Shown here piece by piece: positions 1-5,838 of a DNA stretch of 5,838 nucleotides. A program made the translations under genes and the position numbers. The DNA is taken from positions 1-5,838 of the forward strand of contig CAIJKT010001018.1 in assembly GCA_903821255.1 (NCBI GenBank), given 5' to 3'. This DNA comes from an uncultured Lentisphaeria bacterium (GTDB lineage: Bacteria > Verrucomicrobiota > Lentisphaeria > Victivallales > Victivallaceae). The notes below the pieces were generated by a model, which made no database searches, was not told where the DNA came from, and saw nothing but the letters and a program-made list of their open reading frames with translations. Each line of letters opens with the position of its first letter. The first letter of the stretch is position 1.

Positions 1-1
1 A

Positions 2-205
2 CAGGAACTGGATGCCATCCTGGACGATTATGATCACACGAATATCTCGGAGCTGGAGGAATTTAAATCCATCAATCCGACCAGTGAGATTATCGCCCAG
101 GTTATTTACCGGAAGTTGTCCGGAAAAATGAATGACGGCAATGTCAAAGTAGCCAGGATAAGAGTTTGCGAATCCCCGGCTTCCGGCGCAACATATTTTG
201 AATGA
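2..205 (+). CDS. queD: QueD-type 6-carboxytetrahydropterin synthase, C-terminal part (5' end outside window)
   Basis: The frame is open from the window edge to a TGA at 203-205 and gives 67 residues. QueD converts 7,8-dihydroneopterin triphosphate to 6-carboxy-5,6,7,8-tetrahydropterin in the cytoplasm, the second step towards queuosine and other 7-deazaguanines. The visible residues match the end of the PTPS/QueD family. There is an Asp-His pair (visible residues 11-12, DHTN), then an INPTSE block (about 24-29) like the ENPTSE of the E. coli enzyme, then the ending VCESP...ATYFE with Glu57. Asp11, His12 and Glu57 line up with E. coli D70, H71 and E110 of the catalytic relay. The zinc-binding histidines and catalytic Cys lie upstream, outside the window, so an intact enzyme cannot be confirmed. 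queE follows directly, which supports the QueD role over 6-pyruvoyl-tetrahydropterin synthase. Confidence 0.88.
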   Translation, partial: QELDAILDDYDHTNISELEEFKSINPTSEIIAQVIYRKLSGKMNDGNVKVARIRVCESPASGATYFE

Positions 206-211
206 TCAACC

Positions 212-215
212 GGGA
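212..215 (+). promoter_or_regulatory. Likely ribosome binding site of queE
   Basis: GGGA lies six bases before the ATG at 222. The alternative TTG at 198 has no purine-rich site at a suitable distance. The site is short and weak, so it favours the ATG but does not prove it. Confidence 0.4.
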
Positions 216-221
216 TTATCA

Positions 222-881
222 ATGAATCAAAGCAGTATTCTGGTAACTGAAACTTTCCTGAGCATTCAGGGGGAATCCACCCATGCCGGCAGACTGTGTT
301 TTTTCATCCGGCTGGCCGGATGCAATCTGAAATGCCGCTACTGCGACACCCGGTACTCCGCCAGTGCAACCGACGGCAAAGCGGAAACACTCGAACTGCT
401 GGTAGTCAAGGCGGTCTCTTCCGACGTTGATCTGGTTGAAATCACCGGTGGCGAACCGCTGACTCAGCCGGCGACAATCCCGCTCTGCGAAAAGCTGCTG
501 GACGCCGGAATGACCGTGCTGGTGGAAACGAACGGTTCCATGCCGATACGGGAACTGCCGGCGGCGGTGATCCGCATTCTGGACTGCAAGACCCCGTCCA
601 GCGGGGAATCCGGCAGCAACCTGTACAAAAACTATGATTTTCTAACTCCGGCTGACGAGATAAAATTCGTCATCTCCGACCGTGAAGATTATGATTTCTC
701 GCGCAGGATCATCCGCGAATACGGTCTTGCGGCGAAGACGCGGAATCTGCTGTTCAGTCCGGTCTGGGGTAAAATCGCGCCGCGGCAACTGGCGGCATGG
801 ATGATCGCCGACCGCCCCCCCGCCCGTCTCCAGTTGCAGATGCACAAGCTGATCTGGGGCCCGGAAAAGACCGGGGTATAG
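222..881 (+). CDS. queE: 7-carboxy-7-deazaguanine synthase QueE (radical SAM)
   Basis: QueE is a cytoplasmic radical-SAM enzyme that rearranges 6-carboxytetrahydropterin, the QueD product, to 7-carboxy-7-deazaguanine using SAM, a 4Fe-4S cluster and Mg2+. Counted from the ATG at 222 the protein has 219 residues, normal for the family. Near the N-terminus is SIQGES (residues about 14-19), which is typical of QueE. The cluster motif CX3CX2C is at Cys34, Cys38 and Cys41 (CNLKCRYCDT). The SAM-binding GGEP is at 76-79, followed by a VETNGS block (about 110-115). The C-terminus has the family signature RLQLQMHKLIWGP. A TTG at 198 is in frame and would add eight residues while overlapping queD by 8 bases. 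I prefer ATG 222 because GGGA at 212-215 sits six bases upstream and the family usually begins just before the SIQGE block. It is probably co-transcribed with queD, 16 bases upstream. Confidence 0.95.
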   Translation: MNQSSILVTETFLSIQGESTHAGRLCFFIRLAGCNLKCRYCDTRYSASATDGKAETLELLVVKAVSSDVDLVEITGGEPLTQPATIPLCEKLLDAGMTVLVETNGSMPIRELPAAVIRILDCKTPSSGESGSNLYKNYDFLTPADEIKFVISDREDYDFSRRIIREYGLAAKTRNLLFSPVWGKIAPRQLAAWMIADRPPARLQLQMHKLIWGPEKTGV

Positions 882-893
882 CAGGATTATAGA
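882..893. other. 12-base convergent intergenic gap
   Basis: The stop of queE (879-881) and the stop of the transglutaminase gene (894-896) face each other with 12 bases between. No hairpin followed by a T-run is visible here on either strand. Transcripts from the two sides may therefore end inside, or run into, the opposing gene. Confidence 0.6.
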
Positions 894-3425
894 CTATTTT
901 GCAGAAATTCCGCCTTCGGACGCGGGCTCAAGTTCATCGCTTTCCAGAATAAAAGGATAAATAAAATTGCGGACTCTGTCCGTTCTCTCCATGACTTCCA
1001 TGCAGTCCTCCGGACTGACGTTCTCAGTTCCGTATTCATATCTGGAATAAATGAAAAAAACCACAACGACGTCTTTAGCCAGTTGCAGGTCATATTTGCT
1101 TAATGAAGCGCCATATTCAAATAATTCCGCATTCTTCTGGCGCGGATATTCCGCCAGCACCAGCAGTTCACGAACCGTAAGATAGCAAAGCCTGACAGTT
1201 TCAACCGGATTTAATGCCTCGGAATCCGCCGCAGACCGGAACCAGTTCCGGCAATTCTTCAGCAACCGGCGGCGATAAAAATATTTTTCCATTATTTTTA
1301 TCTCCAGAAACAGTGCGATAATGATCATAACCAGCGGGAAAGTCACTGCCCAGTTTTTCCTGGACCATTTATAAAAGCGGACGATTTTATCTTTGGCTTT
1401 ATCAAGCATTTTTTCAAAGGACGCCTTTATATTATCATAAAGTGTCTTAAATTTTTCAAAGCCTTCGCCTTTAATGTTAGGCATTGCGGAATTAAGCATA
1501 TTGCGGAGCTTTTCCTGCATTTTTTCAGGGGCCATCGCAGTTTCTACGAGCGCCTTTTCCGCAATAGTCAAATTGGCGTCATCGGTCTGGTCAAGGTGTT
1601 CAAAAAAACCTTTTCTGATTGTCGTCAGGGTCTGGCGCGTAAGTTCCGGCGGCATAACGCGCCAGCTGTCCCCGAAAGGGTCTCTCAGGCTGCCGATTGC
1701 AAACGGCGTGGTGTTTGAGACAATCTCGCCGGGCGGAGTCGCATCAAACGTTATCCAGCCCATTTTCTCAATGTATATCTGGGTCCAGGCATGGGCATGG
1801 TACTCATGGACTTCAAAATAACCGGTCAGCGCATTATAGTTTCCCGGTGAAAACCCGGTAGCCACCCTGGCCGGCAGCCCGGCAAGCCTGGCCAGGACAG
1901 TCAGCGACGAGGCAAAATACTCGCAATGGCCTTCCCGCAGCTCGAACATGAAAAAATCCGCCGCCTCGCGGCCGTCCGGCACTTTCCGGGAAAATTGTTT
2001 ATATTGAAAATTCTCTCTGAGATAATTCCTCAGGATAATCGCCTTTTCAAACGGCGTCTGAACATTCTGCGTCAGCCGTTTGGTCAGCAGCTTGAGCCGC
2101 CGGCTGATTTTACTCCGCGGCAGTTTGAGATAATGCTTCTGCGGCAGTCTTTCTATCCAATAGCTGAGTTCGTCATCTTTCTCGTTTTCTTTTTTGATAT
2201 CCGGCATATACATTTCAGAACACACCTGATACTTGAACGGCAAGGCCGGGTAGGTTTTTTCTTTCAACCAGGCATGATAAAAATTAGAGTCGATCCTGGT
2301 TCCGCCGGATTGTGTATTGAAGTTGTCAAAAGACACCGGGCGGTAAGCGGCATACAGCTTGTTGCTGACCCATTTTTCAATGATATAACTTTGCTCAATA
2401 CCGTAATTGACCGCTTTTATTTTTAAATTTGTATCTCTGATGCTGTCTTTGGTCTTTAACTCTTCTGAGATGGTCCATTCAACGCCGTCATAGTCGTCAT
2501 ACAACTGTGCCAGCCAGTAAAGCTTTGCCGCCGACTTCACCTTGAATATCATATCCTTTCCGGGAGGGCTCGCGCCGCCATTGCCTGAACTGCTCATGGA
2601 TTCGGAATTTTTTATCGTCATCGGAGCGCCGGTTTTGCCGATGGAAGTCGGAGCGCCGGTCTGCACTTCAATTTTACCCTTATCGGATTTCTTCACTTTT
2701 TCAGGTTTGAACCAGAGGGTGAACTCCGGCATGTCCGATTCATTATCCGTGCCGAAGGATACTTCAAACAATCCAGCCCCCTGTTTCCCCTCCACCGGGA
2801 AAATGGAGAAAACAAACCAGAACACCATGCCGCTGATAATAATATGGATCAGGATATGCGGCCAATTCCGCTTAAGCACACCCTTCGGCGGCGGAATCCC
2901 CGGCTGTCCGGACAGAGAACGCGTCCTGGTGCTGTATAAAATCGCCATCGCCAGCATCAGAGCGATAAAAAAGATTGCAATAAAAATCGTTCGCGGCAGC
3001 AGCGCGCCGTAAATCAGCAGAAACATGCTTACCAGCAGAAGATAATCATAGTCCTCCCGCCGCTGTGCAAAAATGAAGCACAGGCCGGTAATGCAAACTG
3101 ATTCAATCAGAACTTTGTCCAGTTGGATATGGTTGATCGCCCGGTAGAAAAACCAGCCGCCGGCCAGCAGGATGATCACGATTTGAATTAAAAAACGACT
3201 GTCCCGGCTGATGGTGCGGTAGGGAACATAGGCGATCATGCCGCACGGAATCAGCACCAGCAGCAATGCGACCGTCAGCGCCGGATGCCCGTGCTGCCAC
3301 AATGCTGAAATGATACTCAATCCGTAAAAAATGATATAGGCAGGATGAAAAGACAATCTTGAAGGGCGATTCCCCGGCAGATTGTCTAAAGGCTTCTCCT
3401 GTTTTTTTGCATCTTTTTTATTCAT
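894..3425 (-). CDS. TgpA-like membrane transglutaminase (N-terminal membrane domain, periplasmic transglutaminase core, DUF4129-like tail)
   Basis: An 843-residue inner-membrane protein. Seven hydrophobic segments (about 28-43, 48-66, 77-95, 105-120, 127-143, 145-163, 189-209) form the DUF3488-like N-terminal part. Positive loops (RTISRDSR, QRRED, TRTRS...LKRN) face the cytoplasm, which puts residues 210-691 outside. The transglutaminase core is about 455-565, with a catalytic triad of Cys501 (GHCEYF), His545 (HAHAW) and Asp561 (FDATP). An eighth membrane segment (about 692-709) is followed by Arg-rich YRRR and a cytoplasmic DUF4129-like tail (about 735-825). The likely activity is protein crosslinking or hydrolysis in the periplasm, substrate unknown. 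P. aeruginosa TgpA is the closest characterised type. This protein is longer, with a Gly/Ser-rich linker (about 255-290) and a charged helical stretch (about 600-690). It is the last gene of the operon, and its ATG overlaps the DUF58 gene by 8 bases (ATGAATAA). There is no strong ribosome binding site, so coupling is likely. Confidence 0.9.
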   Translation of the reverse strand: MNKKDAKKQEKPLDNLPGNRPSRLSFHPAYIIFYGLSIISALWQHGHPALTVALLLVLIPCGMIAYVPYRTISRDSRFLIQIVIILLAGGWFFYRAINHIQLDKVLIESVCITGLCFIFAQRREDYDYLLLVSMFLLIYGALLPRTIFIAIFFIALMLAMAILYSTRTRSLSGQPGIPPPKGVLKRNWPHILIHIIISGMVFWFVFSIFPVEGKQGAGLFEVSFGTDNESDMPEFTLWFKPEKVKKSDKGKIEVQTGAPTSIGKTGAPMTIKNSESMSSSGNGGASPPGKDMIFKVKSAAKLYWLAQLYDDYDGVEWTISEELKTKDSIRDTNLKIKAVNYGIEQSYIIEKWVSNKLYAAYRPVSFDNFNTQSGGTRIDSNFYHAWLKEKTYPALPFKYQVCSEMYMPDIKKENEKDDELSYWIERLPQKHYLKLPRSKISRRLKLLTKRLTQNVQTPFEKAIILRNYLRENFQYKQFSRKVPDGREAADFFMFELREGHCEYFASSLTVLARLAGLPARVATGFSPGNYNALTGYFEVHEYHAHAWTQIYIEKMGWITFDATPPGEIVSNTTPFAIGSLRDPFGDSWRVMPPELTRQTLTTIRKGFFEHLDQTDDANLTIAEKALVETAMAPEKMQEKLRNMLNSAMPNIKGEGFEKFKTLYDNIKASFEKMLDKAKDKIVRFYKWSRKNWAVTFPLVMIIIALFLEIKIMEKYFYRRRLLKNCRNWFRSAADSEALNPVETVRLCYLTVRELLVLAEYPRQKNAELFEYGASLSKYDLQLAKDVVVVFFIYSRYEYGTENVSPEDCMEVMERTDRVRNFIYPFILESDELEPASEGGISAK
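2607..2660 (-). repeat. Tandem 27-bp imperfect duplication inside the transglutaminase gene
   Basis: Two adjacent 27-base units (2634-2660 and 2607-2633) encode TGAPTSIGK and TGAPMTIKN, residues 256-264 and 265-273. They share an identical 13-base core (plus-strand copies at 2648-2660 and 2621-2633), with 18 of 27 positions matching overall. The duplication keeps the reading frame and lies in the extracytoplasmic linker between the membrane domain and the transglutaminase core. It looks like a linker extended by slippage or unequal exchange. Confidence 0.7.
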
Positions 3426-4653
3426 TTCTCAACATCCCGGAAACATCTGTTTCAAAAGTCGCCACATATGGCGAAACCACTCCTGATGAACTGGTTTTAA
3501 CTTTGCCCTTTTTAATCTTTCGGGGCACATCCGGTTCAATAATCACAGGGAAATATTCTTTCGGGGCATATATCCACCGGATTTCAATTCCCCGTTCCAT
3601 CAGCGCCTCAAAGCGCTGATGAAGATTGTCGGGCTCCGACATCGTGAGGCAGTAAAAGATAGAGTTGGCAAAAATATGCTCAAGCTCTCCGTCTAAAAGC
3701 TCGATCAGCGGCATTTTCTGCGGTTCCAGCACGGCGAGTGAATTGATTATTTTCGCTTTGACTCCGGCCGCATCGCCGCGCAGCCTGATGACTGTTCCGT
3801 TCGGGCCGTGAGTGATAAACTGCAGACGGCAGTACATTTCCGCCAGGTAGGCAGTTATCGAAGCCGCAGTTTTGATCAGAAATTCATAATTGCTGTCATT
3901 AGGATCCATGCCGATACTCGACAATTCGGCATCCAGCAGAATATTGACCTCATCAACCGTATTGGCCTCAAACTCCTTAACCATCAGACGCCTTTTCGAG
4001 GCGCTCGCTTTCCAGTGAATAAACCGCACTTCATCATAGCTGCGGTATCCGCGGACTCCGAAAAATTCCTGTCCCTGTCCGGAAATTCCCAGCAGTCTGC
4101 CTTCGGCGGCAGGCATCACTTTTTTGCGGATCCTGATCGGCAGCCAGGTCAGCGGCACGGTTTCCGGGTAAATCATGACCGCGCCGGGCAGCATGAATGT
4201 TCTTCTGCGACAGAACAGCCCGGCCGGGTCTCCTCCGATAATCGTGATTTTCTTCATCCTGTAGTATCCGCGCGAAGCGGCGGACATCCAGCGGTCAACA
4301 ATCAGATGTTCGCCCGGAGCAAGCGGCGGGGCGGGAAAATTATTTCTGCCGCCTTCGACGAAAGGACATGTTTCACGGATTACAACTGACTGGCGGTAGC
4401 GCCTGGTGCGGTTAATCAAAGTCACCGGCATGAAGACCCGCCGGCCGCGTTCACCGTCCTGATTCGGGACGCGCTTTACCTCAATGCCGTACAGGGAGAA
4501 CAACGCCAGCAGAAAACTGGAGATGACGATCCCGCTCAGGCTGGAAGCCGTCAGCGCGGTAGCCAGACCGACATTGACCAGAGCCACCATGACGCTTCCA
4601 ACCGTGACAAACAGGAAAACTACTCCCCGCGATGTCGGCAGGATCAAATTCAT
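3418..4653 (-). CDS. DUF58 domain protein, membrane-anchored partner of MoxR ATPase
   Basis: A 411-residue protein. Two hydrophobic segments near the N-terminus (about 10-30 and 38-55) anchor it in the membrane, followed by a beta-rich stretch and then the DUF58 signature at about 201-229 (RGYRSYDEVRFIHWKASAS, then KRRLMVKEFE). The family resembles a von Willebrand factor A fold and almost always sits next to a MoxR ATPase. It is thought to be the partner or client that the ATPase remodels, though the biochemistry is poorly defined. The strand after the signature ends VNILLDAELSS (about 237-246), where a metal-site DxSxS would lie in a vWA domain. Here Glu243 replaces the first Ser. The ATG overlaps the stop of the upstream ATPase gene (ATGA), with GAGGA nine bases before it. 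The stop overlaps the transglutaminase start. The C-terminus (about 379-411) is Lys/Ser-rich and probably disordered. The family call is firm; the function is inferred from context. Confidence 0.9.
   Translation of the reverse strand: MNLILPTSRGVVFLFVTVGSVMVALVNVGLATALTASSLSGIVISSFLLALFSLYGIEVKRVPNQDGERGRRVFMPVTLINRTRRYRQSVVIRETCPFVEGGRNNFPAPPLAPGEHLIVDRWMSAASRGYYRMKKITIIGGDPAGLFCRRRTFMLPGAVMIYPETVPLTWLPIRIRKKVMPAAEGRLLGISGQGQEFFGVRGYRSYDEVRFIHWKASASKRRLMVKEFEANTVDEVNILLDAELSSIGMDPNDSNYEFLIKTAASITAYLAEMYCRLQFITHGPNGTVIRLRGDAAGVKAKIINSLAVLEPQKMPLIELLDGELEHIFANSIFYCLTMSEPDNLHQRFEALMERGIEIRWIYAPKEYFPVIIEPDVPRKIKKGKVKTSSSGVVSPYVATFETDVSGMLRNE
3598..3621. repeat. Perfect 9-bp inverted repeat with 6-base loop inside the DUF58 gene
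   Basis: CATCAGCGC (3598-3606) and GCGCTGATG (3613-3621) are exact reverse complements around the loop CTCAAA. The site lies in codons for the HQRFEALM stretch, about residues 345-352 of the DUF58 protein. No T-run follows on either strand, so it is not a classical terminator. It could form an mRNA hairpin about 170 bases before the end of the DUF58 gene, or be chance. Confidence 0.55.
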
Positions 4654-5838
4654 AGACCTTTTTCCTCATTGGCCATCGGAATTGATTCAAGAATGCTGTC
4701 CAGAACATCGTTCACGCTGCGCCATTCCCCCTGATAGCGCAGCTTCAGCCGGATTCTGTGGGCTAGAACCGGCTTGACCATTTCCCGCACATCCCGCGGA
4801 ATGACATACTGCCGTTCGTAATAGGCCGCAAGACTCTGGCTTACCCGCATCAGCGCCAGCGATGCCCGGGGGCTGCAGCCGTTGGTCAGCGCCGGATGAT
4901 TGCGGGTGGCCCCTGAAATCGCCACAATGTAATTCCGCACTTCATCCGAAATATGAATTTTGCGGATTACCGAATGGGTCCGGACAATATCGCTGGCCTT
5001 CACGACATAAGATATTTCATTCAGCGGATGGGAAATCGTCTGCGAACGCAGAATGTCTTTTTCCACTTCCGGCGAGGGATAACCGATTGAAAGACGCATC
5101 AGAAAACGGTCCAGCTGCGGTTCCGGCAGCGGATACGTGCCGTGATAATCATCCGGATTCTGGGTTGCAATGACAAAAAAAGGTTTCGGCAGCACATGCG
5201 GATGCCCGTCAATGGTCACGACCGATTCCGACATGCACTCCAGCAGGCTTGACTGCGTCCGCGGGGTTGTGCGGTTGATTTCGTCCGCCAGAATAATATT
5301 CCCGAAGATCGGGCCCGGCATGAATTTAAATTCCCTTTTGCTTTCATCGTAAATGGACATTCCGGTAATGTCCGACGGCAGCATGTCCGGCGTAAACTGA
5401 ATCCGCTTATATACCCCCTGGATTGATTTGGAAATAGCCTGCGCCAGCATGCTTTTGCCTACCCCCGGGGCATCTTCGATCAGCACATGACCATCGGCAA
5501 ACAGACAGACGATAATGTCCCTGATTACTTCCGGCTTGCCTTTAAACACCCTGCCGATATTGTCTTCAAGCTGCTTGATTATGACTTTCATGTATTCAAA
5601 CGAACAGCCTTCATCAAGTCCGACCCGGGTGCTGGCGCCGGCGTTATTCATGTGCGACGGATTGTCCGGATCGTTGAACACGATCATGGTCGAACCGGCC
5701 TGAATTACGTCCATATGCTTGATTTCACGCATTGCCTGCACTGGAGAAGCATTTAGAAAAGTGCCGTTCACGCTTTGCAGATCTTCAATAAAAAACTTTT
5801 CGCCTTCTCTGGTTATCCGGGTATGTTTTCTGGAAATA
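4650..5838 (-). CDS. FHA-MoxR fusion: AAA+ MoxR-family ATPase with N-terminal FHA domain (5' end outside window)
   Basis: The frame is open from the window edge to a TGA at 4652-4650, giving 395 visible residues. A GTG at 5771 is not the start, because the 22 codons before it continue a protein match. Visible residues 1-54 are the C-terminal half of an FHA domain: ISRKH (Ser2-His5, the phosphopeptide-binding SxxH loop), FFIEDL, then NGTF (Asn24-Gly25), ending in a hydrophobic strand. A polar linker (about 55-83) leads to the AAA core. Walker A is APGVGKS (Lys128, Ser129). Walker B is ILADEINR (Asp185, Glu186). Sensor 1 is ATQNP (Asn227). PEPQLDRF and sensor 2 SPRAS (Arg324) follow, then a helical lid to the end. 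MoxR ATPases remodel partner proteins using ATP, and the adjacent DUF58 protein is the likely partner. FHA domains bind phosphothreonine, so a Ser/Thr kinase may control it. The promoter and the FHA Gly-Arg loop lie outside the window. Confidence 0.92.
   Translation of the reverse strand, partial: ISRKHTRITREGEKFFIEDLQSVNGTFLNASPVQAMREIKHMDVIQAGSTMIVFNDPDNPSHMNNAGASTRVGLDEGCSFEYMKVIIKQLEDNIGRVFKGKPEVIRDIIVCLFADGHVLIEDAPGVGKSMLAQAISKSIQGVYKRIQFTPDMLPSDITGMSIYDESKREFKFMPGPIFGNIILADEINRTTPRTQSSLLECMSESVVTIDGHPHVLPKPFFVIATQNPDDYHGTYPLPEPQLDRFLMRLSIGYPSPEVEKDILRSQTISHPLNEISYVVKASDIVRTHSVIRKIHISDEVRNYIVAISGATRNHPALTNGCSPRASLALMRVSQSLAAYYERQYVIPRDVREMVKPVLAHRIRLKLRYQGEWRSVNDVLDSILESIPMANEEKGL
4663..4667 (-). 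promoter_or_regulatory. Ribosome binding site of the DUF58 gene
   Basis: On the minus strand GAGGA lies nine bases upstream of the ATG at 4653-4651, inside the last codons of the MoxR gene. Together with the ATGA stop-start overlap it fixes the DUF58 start and points to translational coupling. Confidence 0.65.

Noticed and set aside
860..875. CCCGG-AAAAGA-CCGGG hairpin at the end of queE as a terminator
   Set aside because: The stem is only 5 bp, lies within the last queE codons, and no T-run follows directly.
2616..2660. The 13-bp direct repeats as possible regulatory or recombination sites
   Set aside because: They are in phase with codons at exactly one 9-residue unit apart and are fully explained by the protein-level tandem duplication.
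1474..3012. Plus-strand open frames of 115, 166 and 156 residues opposite the transglutaminase gene
   Set aside because: They show no recognisable motif or plausible start signal, and they lie antisense to a strongly supported coding frame with an intact catalytic triad and membrane topology.
3989..4003. CGCCT-TTTCG-AGGCG inverted repeat in the DUF58 gene
   Set aside because: A 5-bp stem inside well-supported coding sequence with no T-run, expected by chance.
3808..4389. Plus-strand open frame of 193 residues opposite the DUF58 gene
   Set aside because: Its composition is unlike a natural protein (many His, Gln and Arg from the reverse complement of coding sequence), and the minus strand carries a clear DUF58 signature.
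4862..5756. Plus-strand open frames of 60-103 residues opposite the MoxR gene
   Set aside because: They are shadows of the AAA+ coding frame, whose Walker A, Walker B and sensor motifs are all in place on the minus strand.
5769..5771. GTG as the start codon of the MoxR ATPase
   Set aside because: It lies inside the FHA sequence, just before NGTF. The frame remains open upstream and carries the conserved SRKH loop, so the real start is beyond the window edge.

Overview
The window comes from a bacterium of moderate GC content (roughly half, judged by eye) and is almost fully coding. Two convergent gene groups meet tail to tail at about position 890, with only 12 bases between their stop codons. 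Nothing here fixes the taxon. The membrane transglutaminase and its predicted topology suit a Gram-negative-type cell. A PVC-type lineage such as Lentisphaerota is a guess at low confidence. There are no RNA genes, mobile elements or CRISPR arrays that I can see.

Left group, plus strand (1-881): the C-terminal part of a QueD-type 6-carboxytetrahydropterin synthase, which runs in from outside the window, followed at once by the radical-SAM enzyme QueE. These are successive steps in 7-deazaguanine (queuosine precursor) synthesis. QueD makes 6-carboxytetrahydropterin and QueE converts it to 7-carboxy-7-deazaguanine.

Right group, minus strand (894-5838, read right to left): three overlapping genes forming one translationally coupled operon. 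They are a MoxR-type AAA+ ATPase, a DUF58 membrane-anchored protein, and a large TgpA-like membrane transglutaminase with a periplasmic Cys-His-Asp domain and a cytoplasmic DUF4129-like tail. MoxR + DUF58 + transglutaminase is a recurring bacterial gene set whose exact job is poorly known. It is usually linked to the cell envelope and to chaperone-like remodelling by the ATPase.

The main point of interest is that the MoxR gene does not begin at the first in-frame GTG (5771). Its frame stays open to the window edge, and the extra residues plus the first ~32 residues after the GTG form the C-terminal half of an FHA (phosphothreonine-binding) domain. The ATPase is therefore an FHA-MoxR fusion, cut by the window end. 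This suggests that Ser/Thr phosphorylation could steer the ATPase/DUF58/transglutaminase system. Smaller oddities are a 9-residue tandem duplication and a long charged helical insert in the transglutaminase, an altered metal-site-like motif in the DUF58 protein, and a perfect 9-bp hairpin inside the DUF58 gene.
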